A DNA stretch of 64,000 nucleotides from CAIWHR01 sp963781285 (GTDB taxonomy: Bacteria > Pseudomonadota > Gammaproteobacteria > Burkholderiales > Casimicrobiaceae): positions 1 through 64,000 of the forward strand of contig CAWAFI010000016.1 of assembly GCA_963781285.1 (NCBI GenBank), read 5' to 3'. The notes beneath the pieces were generated by a model. That model saw only the letters and a list, made by a program, of their open reading frames with translations. It made no database searches and was not told the origin of the DNA. This document shows positions 34,928-43,757 of the stretch, piece by piece (within the stretch, counting starts at the first letter, position 1; every line of letters starts with the position of its first letter). A program made the position numbers and the translations under genes.

Positions 34928-36394
34928 GTGCGATCACGATCCAATATCGATTACCGGCCGCCGGCAATAGAAACCGACAACGTTCTTGACCTTGCCCAGG
35001 CTCCCGTGAGCGAGGGTATCGAAGGGCCGGTGTTAACGCCGGGTCCACAGCGGCTCCTGCGTCGACGGGACACGATCGCGATCATCGTGGGTATTGTAGT
35101 TGGCGCCGGCATCTTCAAAACGCCGTCGATGGTGGCTGGCATTATCGGTGATGCCGGGTGGATGATTGTCGCGTGGCTACTCGGCGCAGGCATTTCGTTT
35201 GCTGGCGCGCTTTGCTATGCCGAACTTGCCACGGCGTTTCCCCATGCGGGTGGCGACTACCATTTTCTAACCCGCGCCTACGGACGCAACCTGAGTTTCC
35301 TTTACGCCTGGGCGAGAACCATGGTGATCAACGCCGGGTCAATTGCTCTTCTTGCCTTTGTGTTTGGTGACTATCTTTCTGCCGCGATTCCGCTCGGCGC
35401 CCGTTCATCCGCAATCTGGGCTGCTGTCATCGTCATCGCCCTCAGCCTTTTGAACATTGCCGGATTACGCGCCACCTCGCGCACCCAGAATGTACTCACC
35501 ACCATTGAAGTTGCCGGGCTCATCGCTATTGTGGTGGCGGGGTTATTGGCCCCGGGAGCCGCAGGATCGGCAGGCTTGCCATTTGCTCACACGCCCGCTC
35601 CCGGCATGTTCGGGCTGGCCATGGTATTCGTATTGTTAACCTATGGTGGTTGGAACGAAGCTGCTTACGTGTCGGCGGAGTTGAAAGGCGGGCGACGGGC
35701 AATGGTCGGCGCGCTTGTCTTGAGCATCGGCATTATCGCTGCTCTTTACGTCGTGGTTAACCTTGCTCTCGTACATGGCCTCGGGCTGAAAGGCTTGAGT
35801 GATAGCAAAGCTGCAGGAGCCGATGTTATGGTGCGCGCTTTTGGGCCACTCGGCGGACAATTGATGGGACTAGGCGTGGCTGTTGCGACACTGACCTCGA
35901 TCAATGCGACCATGATCGTCGGCGCCCGCACCAATTATGCGGTAGCGCGCGACTGGCCGGCTTTGGGCTTTTTAAGTGGCTGGAACGAGGCACGCGGTGT
36001 GCCGGTCGCCGCATACATTTTCCAGGCTTTGATCACACTCATGCTGGTGGGATTTGGGGCCTTGCAGCACGATGGATTTACCGCTATGGTCGAATTCACT
36101 GCCCCTGTTTTCTGGGCTTTCCTCACCCTCGTCGGCGTTGCGCTCTTTATCTTGCGCGCTCAGTCGGGCGAGATCGACCGTCCTTTCCGTGTTCCGCTGT
36201 ATCCGCTAACGCCAATAGTGTTTTGTCTCGTGTGCACCTATCTGTTTTACTCGAGCGTAACCTACGCAGCCAGTAAAGACGCTGTACACATCTCTCTATC
36301 AGTTATGGCGATTGGCTTTGTCGTACTCGTACTGATGAGACTTTTCAACAAGCGAGGCACAAGCGACAAGCAAGTGTTGAACAAGCGTCCTTGA
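34928..36394 (+). CDS. APC-family amino-acid permease
   Basis: 488 residues with about twelve membrane segments. IVGIVVGAGIFKTPSMVAG near residues 53-71 is the GAGIF substrate-binding motif of APC-superfamily transporters; ELATAFPHAGGDYHFLTRAY follows in the second conserved region. The transported amino acid cannot be read from sequence. GC is lower than the surrounding core genes, like the gene before it, suggesting joint acquisition. Confidence 0.88.
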   Translation: MRSRSNIDYRPPAIETDNVLDLAQAPVSEGIEGPVLTPGPQRLLRRRDTIAIIVGIVVGAGIFKTPSMVAGIIGDAGWMIVAWLLGAGISFAGALCYAELATAFPHAGGDYHFLTRAYGRNLSFLYAWARTMVINAGSIALLAFVFGDYLSAAIPLGARSSAIWAAVIVIALSLLNIAGLRATSRTQNVLTTIEVAGLIAIVVAGLLAPGAAGSAGLPFAHTPAPGMFGLAMVFVLLTYGGWNEAAYVSAELKGGRRAMVGALVLSIGIIAALYVVVNLALVHGLGLKGLSDSKAAGADVMVRAFGPLGGQLMGLGVAVATLTSINATMIVGARTNYAVARDWPALGFLSGWNEARGVPVAAYIFQALITLMLVGFGALQHDGFTAMVEFTAPVFWAFLTLVGVALFILRAQSGEIDRPFRVPLYPLTPIVFCLVCTYLFYSSVTYAASKDAVHISLSVMAIGFVVLVLMRLFNKRGTSDKQVLNKRP

Positions 36395-36805
36395 TTGCCT
36401 CAGCACGAGCAATTTCATAAGTTTACCGTCGCGATTCCACTCCTTTCGCTGTCCATGGGGACGAATCGAACGGGCAAAGGAATCTTCTGGCTCACTGAAC
36501 GATCGAGCTGCTTCTGAGTAAGAAACAACTTCAACGTCGACAGCCCGGTGCAAGACGCGGTGATCGAGGCCGCGCCGGCAATCGACGGCGTGCTGTCGGT
36601 GCGCGCGATTAGGGATAGTAAATCCAACGCTTCCGACGCGCCGTCGGGAGCGGCGTAGCACGTCTTGACTGGCCCGGCCGACGGGAAGCTGGGGAGTTGG
36701 CCGCGAGCCGAGTGATTGTCGACGGTCTCACTTTGGCCCGATTGCATTTCGTGGTTTGTGAAATGCCGACGCGCCCAAGCCCCGCCGCCGGTACCTCAAG
36801 GGGAC
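36395..36805. other. Gap between convergent permease and methyltransferase genes
   Basis: 411 bases without a firm gene. A minus-strand frame at 36415-36747 has a protein-like C-terminal half (LSLIARTDSTPSIAGAASIT, then SVSQKIPLPVRFVPMDSERS) but no ribosome binding site and no recognised family. It may be a decayed gene. No terminator hairpin with a T-run was seen for the permease. Confidence 0.4.
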
Positions 36806-37642
36806 CTACACCCTCGCCCACGCGGCAATCTGGTATTGGCCGAACAGGACGCTCGACGACGAGTCAGCTTCCTTGCTCATCCGCTCGACAAGAGTGTCGA
36901 TGCCGACCTCGCTCGCCGTTGCCACGCCGAAACGCTCGATCTCCGGCAGCAGGGTCGCGATGAGGTCCTTGAATTGCTGAAGCCATGGGATGCAATTGGT
37001 CCCCGCCACAGCGAGCGCCTCCAGCCGCAATGTTGGCGCAGGCAGGCCGGCGGCAACGAACGTCGCGTACAGCTTGCTCCCCATCCGCGTCTCGGTACCG
37101 TGCAAGCGCATGGCGTCTGCTCCCCATCGACTGCACTTGTCGTAGGTCGGTACTGGCGGAAACGACGAAAGCCCGCTCCAATCAATTTCGTGGAAGACCA
37201 CCACCCCACTTGGCCGTACTTTGGTCGCGAGTTGTCGGAGCATCGCTGCGGGTTCCCCCTGGAACTGCAACATGTAGCGGCCGACGACAGCGTCGAATGG
37301 TTGGTCGAAGGTTAACTCGGCGGGGTCGCCTTCCAGGAACCTCACGTTCTGAAGCGACCTCGTGGCCATTCTGGCCCGCGCAACTTGCACCACGGCAGGA
37401 ACCCGATCAACACCCACAACTGTGCCGCCGGCACCCACAATGTCCGAGGCCAGGAATGCAACGTCACCGGCACCGCTGCCCACATCGAGCACACGCATAC
37501 CGGGGCCGACGCCCGCTGCCAGAATGAAGCGTTCCGTGATCGGATCGATCAGACGCGCTTGGGCCTTGAGTCGCTCGACTTCGTGTTCGGAGTGTCCCAA
37601 CACGTACTGGTGCGCCGGCGCAGCTCTATTGGGATTGACCAT
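36806..37642 (-). CDS. Class I SAM-dependent methyltransferase
   Basis: 278 residues. Motif I is MRVLDVGSGAGDVAFLA (49-65), then TVVGVDRVPAVV, FDAVVGRYMLQF and PSGVVVFHEIDW. The N-terminal ERLKAQARLIDPITE is typical of a Methyltransf_11/31 group that acts on small molecules. The substrate is unknown. It is the third methyltransferase between lipB and ybeD and lies 44 bases downstream of ybeD on the same strand. Confidence 0.82.
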   Translation of the reverse strand: MVNPNRAAPAHQYVLGHSEHEVERLKAQARLIDPITERFILAAGVGPGMRVLDVGSGAGDVAFLASDIVGAGGTVVGVDRVPAVVQVARARMATRSLQNVRFLEGDPAELTFDQPFDAVVGRYMLQFQGEPAAMLRQLATKVRPSGVVVFHEIDWSGLSSFPPVPTYDKCSRWGADAMRLHGTETRMGSKLYATFVAAGLPAPTLRLEALAVAGTNCIPWLQQFKDLIATLLPEIERFGVATASEVGIDTLVERMSKEADSSSSVLFGQYQIAAWARV

Positions 37643-37686
37643 CGCTCAGACTCCTCGAGGGACAGCCGTCGTGCAGCGGCAACGGC

Positions 37687-37968
37687 TCACAACACCATGG
37701 CGACCATCGGGTGCGATGTGAGGTCGCGGTAGAGATCGTCCAGCTGCTCGCGCGACGTCGCACGGATCGTCGCCGTGACCGAAAGATAGTTCCCGGCGGA
37801 CGAGGCCCGCATCTCGAGGGTCGCCGGGTCGAAGTCCGGGGCATGCCTGCGCACCACCGTCACGATCGCCTGCGCGAAGCCGTCCTGTGTGCGTCCCATC
37901 ACCTTGATCGGGAACGCGCACGGGAACTTGAGCGGGGATTCGGAGGCGGTGGGGAAGGCATTGGTCAT
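37687..37968 (-). CDS. ybeD: YbeD/DUF493 family protein
   Basis: 93 residues. PLKFPCAFPIKVMG and the C-terminal YLSVTATIRATSREQLDDLY followed by LTSHPMV match the ACT-like DUF493 family. It is usually encoded between dacA/dat and lipB and may modulate lipoylation, though its role is not established. Here cfa lies upstream and a methyltransferase gene downstream instead of lipB. Confidence 0.9.
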   Translation of the reverse strand: MTNAFPTASESPLKFPCAFPIKVMGRTQDGFAQAIVTVVRRHAPDFDPATLEMRASSAGNYLSVTATIRATSREQLDDLYRDLTSHPMVAMVL

Positions 37969-38066
37969 CGGGGCCCTTTGCGTCCCGGTAGTTGGTGGCG
38001 ACCGGCGCCAGCCGCAAGGCGGCGGGCGAGAACAGCCGGGCCCCGCGGCCCGCCGATCGCGGCGCG

Positions 38067-39281
38067 TCAGCCGCGATCGCGCGGATACATGTATTCGCGC
38101 GTCAGCGGATGCGGCAGGCTGCCGTCCAGCAACGGCTTGCCAGCCAGCAGCTGCCACAGCGACAGCCACCCGCGCTCGAATGCGTGCGCCGAGCCCGCGA
38201 GGTAGATCCGCCAGACGCGGAATTTTTCCTCGCCCACTTCGGCCCGCGCGACGTCGGCGTTCGCCTCGAGCGCGTCGAGCCAGCGCCACAGCGTCGCCGC
38301 GTAATGCTCGCGCAGCGCCTCGGCGTCGACCATTTCCAGGCCTTCGCGCGCCATGCCTTCGATGACCGTCGCGACGTGCGCGAGCTGGCCGCCCGGAAAG
38401 ACGTACTCCTCGACGAAATCGCCGATGCCGCTGCCCAGGCTCTCTGCGCCCTCCACGTTGTGGGTGATCCCGTGGTTCAGCACGAAGCCGCCGGGCTTCA
38501 GAACCCGATGGATCTTGCCGAAGTATCCCGGATACCGGCGCACGCCGACGTGCTCGAACATTCCGATGCTCGCGATCTTGTCATACAGCGTGCCTTCGGG
38601 CAGGTCGAGGTAGTCCCGCAGTTCGACGCGGACGCGGCCTTCGAGTCCGCGCGCGGCGATCTCGCGTGTCACGTGCTCGAACTGGTGCTGCGACAGCGTG
38701 ATGCCTGTCGCGGTGACGCCGTAGTTCTGCGCGGCCCAGAAGACGAGCCCGCCCCAGCCGCAGCCGATGTCGAGAAACGTCTCGCCAGGTTTCAGCATCA
38801 GCTTGCGACAGATGTGGTCGAGCTTGCGCGCCTGCGCGTCCTCCAGCGTCTCGTCCCAGTGGTCGAAGTACGCGCACGAATAGACCATCCGCGGGTCGAG
38901 CCACAGCCGGAAGAAGGCGTCCGAGACGTCATAATGATGCTGGATGTTGGTCTTGTTGCTCCGTAGCTGGTGCCAGAACGTGCGCCAGCGCGCCCGCGCC
39001 GAGTCGCGCCCGTGCGCGATCGATCCGACCATCGCATCGACGACGCCGAGGATGCGCCGCGCGCTGCCCGTGAAATCGATGTCCCGGTGGACATAGGCCC
39101 GCGCCAGGTTGCCCATCATCGGCGAGGCGAGCGCCTTGAGGCCCGACCAGGTGCGGGCAACGACCTCGATCTCGGGTTCCGATGACAACGGGATGCGACC
39201 GCCGTCGGGCAGCACCAGGACGATGGGGAGGCTGCGCCCGCCGTAGCGGCTGGCGATGATCTTCTGCAAGGGCTCGGCCAT
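38067..39281 (-). CDS. cfa: Cyclopropane-fatty-acyl-phospholipid synthase
   Basis: 404 residues. Methylates cis double bonds in membrane phospholipids with SAM. IQHHYDVSDAFFRLWLD (113-129) and MVYSCAYF precede the SAM site FLDIGCGWGG (169-178); GFVLNHGIT and the C-terminal domain are complete. The start at 39281 is chosen (MAEPLQK); the in-frame extension upstream is not family-like. It is divergent from the flavin reductase gene and lies 98 bases upstream of ybeD on the same strand. Confidence 0.93.
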   Translation of the reverse strand: MAEPLQKIIASRYGGRSLPIVLVLPDGGRIPLSSEPEIEVVARTWSGLKALASPMMGNLARAYVHRDIDFTGSARRILGVVDAMVGSIAHGRDSARARWRTFWHQLRSNKTNIQHHYDVSDAFFRLWLDPRMVYSCAYFDHWDETLEDAQARKLDHICRKLMLKPGETFLDIGCGWGGLVFWAAQNYGVTATGITLSQHQFEHVTREIAARGLEGRVRVELRDYLDLPEGTLYDKIASIGMFEHVGVRRYPGYFGKIHRVLKPGGFVLNHGITHNVEGAESLGSGIGDFVEEYVFPGGQLAHVATVIEGMAREGLEMVDAEALREHYAATLWRWLDALEANADVARAEVGEEKFRVWRIYLAGSAHAFERGWLSLWQLLAGKPLLDGSLPHPLTREYMYPRDRG

Positions 39282-39518
39282 AGTCGGAGGATGGGTGCTC
39301 ACGGACCCGCAACTGCGCCGGCGGGCCGGCGCCCGTGCGACCGCGATAAGCATATTTTAGCCATATGGCGGAGAACCGGGGATGGCCGCCACCGCGGTGC
39401 GGCGAAGACGCGCGGCGTCGCCCGGGGCGGGCCCGGTGGTCGAGCCCCGTTTTTGACAGCCGGGCCAGCGCTGCTACCATCGCGCCTTTCCTCTGCGGAC
39501 CGCGCTGGCGGTTTCCCC

Positions 39519-40043
39519 TTGCCCAAGTCCATCGCCGGCGATGGCCACGCCCGACCCGAGCGAGCGCCCACCGAACGGCAGTTTCGTGACGCGCTCGCCC
39601 AGTTCGCCACGGGCGTCACCGTCATCTGCGCGCGCCGCCCGGACGGCCGTTACGTCGGCTTCACCGCCAATTCGTTCAATTCGGTATCGCTGGATCCCCC
39701 GCTCGTCGTCTGGAGCCTCAATCGCGACGCGGAAAACGCGGCCACATTCCAGGCGGCGGAGCGCTATGCGATCAACGTGCTCGCGCACGACCAGGTCGAA
39801 CTCGCGCGGCGCTTTTCGCGGCCGCACACCGATCGTTTTGAAGGTGTCCCGTTCCGGCTCGGCGCCGCGGACGCGCCCCTGATCGAAGGCTGCGTCGCAT
39901 GGTTCGAATGCCGGCATCACGCCCAGCAGCGCGCGGGCGACCACCTGCTGTTCATCGGGGAAGTCGAGAACTGCGAGCGCCGGAGCGGCATCGGGCTCGT
40001 GTTCCACCATGGCCGATACGGCGCGACCCATCCGCTGAAGTGA
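39519..40043 (+). CDS. Flavin reductase-like FMN-binding protein
   Basis: About 174 residues. FRDALAQFATGVTVICARRP, FTANSFNSVSLDPPLVVWS and HHGRYGATHPL mark the flavin reductase family that supplies reduced FMN to monooxygenases. No in-frame ATG lies near the domain start. TTG at 39519 gives a normal N-terminus; the ATG at 39541 is in another frame. No partner monooxygenase is in the window. Confidence 0.82.
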   Translation: MPKSIAGDGHARPERAPTERQFRDALAQFATGVTVICARRPDGRYVGFTANSFNSVSLDPPLVVWSLNRDAENAATFQAAERYAINVLAHDQVELARRFSRPHTDRFEGVPFRLGAADAPLIEGCVAWFECRHHAQQRAGDHLLFIGEVENCERRSGIGLVFHHGRYGATHPLK

Positions 40044-40090
40044 GCGGATCGGCCGCCGCCCACGCCGAACGATGCGCCGCGCAGCACCGA

Positions 40091-40933
40091 TCAACTTGCC
40101 TTCGGCTTGTGCTGCTGGAACAGCGTGTGCATCGCCCGGAAAATCGGGCCCGGCACACCGCCACCGAACGGCCGGCCGTCCAGCGTCGTGACGGCGAGCA
40201 CTTCCTTGGTCGACGATGAGAGCCACATCTCGGCTGCGGCGAGGGCCTCGGCTTGCGCAACCGGCCGGATTTCGAACGGCAGCCCGGCCTCGAGTGCGAA
40301 TTCCTCGACCGCGCCATAGGTGATCCCCGGCAGAATCAGGTTGTCTTTCGGTGGAGCGACGATCACCCCCGCGGTCACGACCAGCACATTCGACGCCGAC
40401 GCTTCGGTGAGCCAGCCATCCCGGAACATCACCGTCTCGATGGCGCCGGCGTCGGCCGCGAGCTGTCGCATGAGGACGTTGCCGACGAGTGAAATCGTCT
40501 TCAAATCACAGCGGCGCCAGCGGTTGTCCTCCGCCGTGACGACGGCCACGCCGCGCTCGACCTGCTCTGCCGACGGGATCGAGAGCGGATTGCTCATCAT
40601 GAACACCGTCGGCGCAATGTCCTGCGGAAAGGCATGATCGCGCTTCGCTACACCGCGCGTGACCTGGAAGTACACGCCTTGGTCGTCGAACGGCTGCCGC
40701 GCGACCAGCTCGCCGATGATCGCCGTCCACTCGGCATCCGAATACGGGTTCGCGAGACGAATCCCGTCGAGACTGCGCTGCAGGCGCGCAAGGTGTTGCA
40801 GCAACCGGAACGGCTGGCGGCGATAGACGGGAATCAGCTCGTAGACGCCGTCGCCGTAGATAAAGCCGCGGTCAAGAACCGGAACCTTCGCGTCTTCGAG
40901 CGGAAGAAACCGGCCGTTGAGATAGACGATCAT
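40091..40933 (-). CDS. dat: D-amino acid (D-alanine) aminotransferase
   Basis: 280 residues, class IV PLP fold. IVYLNGRFLPLEDAKVPVLD starts the domain. The Schiff-base Lys145 lies in DLKTISLVGN, and the cofactor phosphate loop is near LTEASASNVLVV. It exchanges amino groups between D-amino acids and 2-oxoacids. It lies 42 bases downstream of dacA, the standard order, and is probably co-transcribed. Confidence 0.93.
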   Translation of the reverse strand: MIVYLNGRFLPLEDAKVPVLDRGFIYGDGVYELIPVYRRQPFRLLQHLARLQRSLDGIRLANPYSDAEWTAIIGELVARQPFDDQGVYFQVTRGVAKRDHAFPQDIAPTVFMMSNPLSIPSAEQVERGVAVVTAEDNRWRRCDLKTISLVGNVLMRQLAADAGAIETVMFRDGWLTEASASNVLVVTAGVIVAPPKDNLILPGITYGAVEEFALEAGLPFEIRPVAQAEALAAAEMWLSSSTKEVLAVTTLDGRPFGGGVPGPIFRAMHTLFQQHKPKAS

Positions 40934-40975
40934 CGGAGACTTTCAGGTCATTGCTTCTGCCGGGGCCTGCGGCTT

Positions 40976-42130
40976 TCACCGGAACCACAAGCGCACGCTG
41001 TCCCAGGCGCGACCGATAATGCTCGCCGCCGGCACGTCCGCCAGGGCGACGAGCGCGAATTCCGCCATCGGCTTGCCGTCCAGCGCGACGTTCACGGTGC
41101 CGACGCGCTGGCCCTGTGCGACCGGCGCCACCAGCGGCTCGGTCGCCGCGAGCGTGAGCTGCAGTTTGTCCGCCTTGCCCTTCGGTAGCGTCAGATACTG
41201 GTCGGCGACGAATCCGGCAGGCACGTCGTTGGCGGCTCCCTTCCACACGCGCAGCGTCGACACGGGCTTGCCGGACTGATAGAGCTGCACGGTATCGAAC
41301 GCCTGGAACCCGTAGTTGAGGAGTCTCTGGCTTTCGCTCGCGCGCGCCGCATCCGACGCGGCGCCCAACACTACCGAGACGAGCCGCCGCTGTCCGCGCT
41401 TCGCCGACGCGATGAGGCACCAGCCCGCGGCGTCGGTGTGGCCGGTCTTCACGCCGTCGACGAAGGGGTCGATCCAGAGGAGCCGGTTGCGATTCGGCTG
41501 CGTGATGTTGTTGTACCGGTACTCCTTCAGCGAATAGAGCGCATAGTAGTGAGGGAAGTCGCGGATCAGCGCCGACGCGAGGCGCGCGAGGTCGCGCGCC
41601 GTCGAGTAGTGCTCGGCGTGCGGCAGGCCCGTCGCATTGACAAAGTGCGTGTTGGCGAGCCCCATGCGCTGCGCTTCCCCGTTCATCAGCGTGACGAACG
41701 CGGCCTCGCTCCCGGCGACCTGCTCGGCGAGCGCGATCGACGCATCGTTTCCGGATTGGACGATCATTCCGCGCATGAGCTCGTCGACCGACACGGCGCG
41801 GCGCGGCTCGATGAACATCCGCGAGCCCTCGGCGCGCCACGCCGCTTCGGACACGTTCACCATCTGCGACGGCGTGAGCTTGCCGTCACGCAGTGAGGCG
41901 AATGTCAGGTAGGCCGTCATCAGCTTGGTGAGCGAGGCCGGGTCGCGCCGCTCGTCGGCGTTCTGGGAGACGATTGCCTGGCTGCTGGCCGTGTCGTGCA
42001 GCAGATACGATGTGGCGGCGATGACGGGCGCGGGTGGCGCCGCGGCGAGATTCGGCGCAGGCGCGCCCGGCGTCTGGGCCGCGGCCGTGGCCGCGAAGGC
42101 CGCCGCGGCGATGAAGCGAATGGGGGACAT
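40976..42130 (-). CDS. dacA: D-alanyl-D-alanine carboxypeptidase (PBP5/6 type)
   Basis: 384 residues. Signal peptide to about residue 19, a Pro/Ala linker, then a penicillin-binding domain with SxxK (Ser66-Lys69 in ASLTKL), SGN (126-128) and KTG (228-230). A C-terminal beta domain follows, ending in an amphipathic helix (AWDSVRLWFR) that anchors to the inner membrane. It trims the terminal D-Ala of peptidoglycan stem peptides. The start at 42130 gives the signal peptide directly. Confidence 0.95.
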   Translation of the reverse strand: MSPIRFIAAAAFAATAAAQTPGAPAPNLAAAPPAPVIAATSYLLHDTASSQAIVSQNADERRDPASLTKLMTAYLTFASLRDGKLTPSQMVNVSEAAWRAEGSRMFIEPRRAVSVDELMRGMIVQSGNDASIALAEQVAGSEAAFVTLMNGEAQRMGLANTHFVNATGLPHAEHYSTARDLARLASALIRDFPHYYALYSLKEYRYNNITQPNRNRLLWIDPFVDGVKTGHTDAAGWCLIASAKRGQRRLVSVVLGAASDAARASESQRLLNYGFQAFDTVQLYQSGKPVSTLRVWKGAANDVPAGFVADQYLTLPKGKADKLQLTLAATEPLVAPVAQGQRVGTVNVALDGKPMAEFALVALADVPAASIIGRAWDSVRLWFR

Positions 42131-42222
42131 GTCGGCGCGCCAGGAAAAGACGCGGATTATAGCCGCCGGCACGCCGTGGCCAGGCAAGCGGACAGTCTCC
42201 TCGCCATGTCGCGGCCGCCCTC

Positions 42223-43479
42223 TCATTTGTCGCTGAACGCGAAATCGATCTCCGGCACGCGTCCGGCGATCACGTCGGCAAGCGCGCGGCCGGAGCCGCA
42301 CGCCATCGTCCAGCCGAGCGTTCCGTGCCCCGTGTCGAGGAAGAGATTCCGGTAGCGCGTGCGGCCGACGAGAGGCACGTTCGACGGGGTCGCCGGCCGC
42401 AGCCCGGCCCAGAACTGCGCGCTGTCGCGGTCTCCGGCATCGGGGAAGAGATCGAAAGTGCGGGTGACGAGCGCGGCACACCGCACGCGATTGAGGCTCG
42501 TGTCGTAGCCCGAGAGCTCGGCGGTGCCGGCCACGCGCAGGCGATCGCCGAGCCGCGAGAACACGAGCTTGCCCGCGACGTCGGTCAGCGACACTGTCGG
42601 CGCGCCGCGATGATTGCCGACCGCGATCGTTGCCGAGTAGCCCTTGGCGGGGTAGATCGGGCAGGGCACCGAGAGCGGCCGCAGCAGCAGCGGGCTGTAG
42701 CTGCCCAGCGCCACGACGTACGCGTCGGCATCGATCGTCTGTTCGCGCTCGTCGCTGCCGAGGCAGCGCACGCTGCGCACGGCATCACCTTCGACGGCCA
42801 GCGCTTGGACCGCCGTCGACCAGCGAAACGCGACGCCGCGCGCCGCCGCGCGCCGAGCGAGCTCGTGCGTGAAGCGTTGCGCGTCCCCGGACTCGTCGGT
42901 CGCCGTGAAGATGCCGCCGGCGAGACGGTCGCGGCATTGCGCGAGGGCGGGCTCGATTGCAGCACACTCGTCGGCCGTCGTCGCCACGCGATCACAGCCC
43001 AATTCGCGCATCAGCAGCGCGGAGGCGACACCGCGCTCGAATTCCTTCGCGTCGGTGTAGAACTCCAGGATCCCGCGCTCGAGGTGGTCGTACTCTATGC
43101 CGGTCGCCGTACGCAGTGCCCGCAGGCAATCACGCGAGTACATGGCGAGGCGCAGGCACTGGATCGTGTTGCGCCTTGTCCGCGCGGGCAGGCACTCGAG
43201 CAGGAACGCGAGCCCGAAGCGCCACTGCCGCCAGTCGGCGCGCAGACGAAACAGGAGCGGCGCATCCTCGCGGCCCAGCCACTTCAAGATCTGGGGCGGC
43301 GCGCCCGGATTCGCCCATGGCTCCGCGTGCGACGCCGAGATCTGCCCGCCGTTGGCGAACGACGTTTCGAGCGCCGGGCCTTCGCGCCGGTCGACGACCG
43401 TAACTTCGTGCCCGTCCTCGGCGAGGTACCACGCCGCGGCGACCCCGACCACCCCCGCGCCGAGCACCGCGATGCGCAT
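42223..43479 (-). CDS. dadA: D-amino acid dehydrogenase (FAD)
   Basis: 418 residues. The start at 43479 opens with the FAD loop RIAVLGAGVVGVAAAWYLA, followed by VVDRREGPALETSFANGGQI and the C-terminal GLRPATPSNVPLVGRT and DTGHGTLGWTMACGSGR. Oxidises D-amino acids, mainly D-alanine, feeding electrons to the respiratory chain. It lies next to dacA and dat, forming a D-alanine cluster. The upstream in-frame extension belongs to the mobile element. Confidence 0.94.
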   Translation of the reverse strand: MRIAVLGAGVVGVAAAWYLAEDGHEVTVVDRREGPALETSFANGGQISASHAEPWANPGAPPQILKWLGREDAPLLFRLRADWRQWRFGLAFLLECLPARTRRNTIQCLRLAMYSRDCLRALRTATGIEYDHLERGILEFYTDAKEFERGVASALLMRELGCDRVATTADECAAIEPALAQCRDRLAGGIFTATDESGDAQRFTHELARRAAARGVAFRWSTAVQALAVEGDAVRSVRCLGSDEREQTIDADAYVVALGSYSPLLLRPLSVPCPIYPAKGYSATIAVGNHRGAPTVSLTDVAGKLVFSRLGDRLRVAGTAELSGYDTSLNRVRCAALVTRTFDLFPDAGDRDSAQFWAGLRPATPSNVPLVGRTRYRNLFLDTGHGTLGWTMACGSGRALADVIAGRVPEIDFAFSDK

Positions 43480-43484
43480 CTTAG

Positions 43485-43757
43485 GGAACCTCTGAACAAG
43501 TCCCGCGCGATTGCGACGGGGAGTTTTCGGGATGGGATGCGCGAAGCGAGGCGCAGCGAAGGGTGGCTCCCTTCGCAAGCCGAGCGACAAAGCAGACCGC
43601 CCGAAAAACCCCGTCCCTCCGGGCTGCTGCCAAATGCGGCGCCTGCGTCGCCGCGCTCCTCGGCATCGTAGTATGGACTACGACCTTCGTCGCGCGGCTC
43701 GCATTCATCCGCATTTGGCTCTGCAGCGCAACCGCGTGGGACTTGCTCAGAGGGTCC
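43485..43757. mobile_element. MITE-like element with terminal inverted repeats
   Basis: The left end starts GGAACCTCTGAACAAGTCCC. The right end, read on the opposite strand, starts GGACCCTCTGAGCAAGTCCC. Over 29 bases including the flanking 4-mer, 24 match. TTAG occurs directly outside both ends (43481-43484 and 43758-43761), a likely 4-base target duplication. Inside is a second inverted repeat (CAAATGCGG near 43630, CCGCATTTG near 43712). There is no transposase gene in the 273 bases. The right TTAG contains the gcvP stop codon. Confidence 0.78.
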
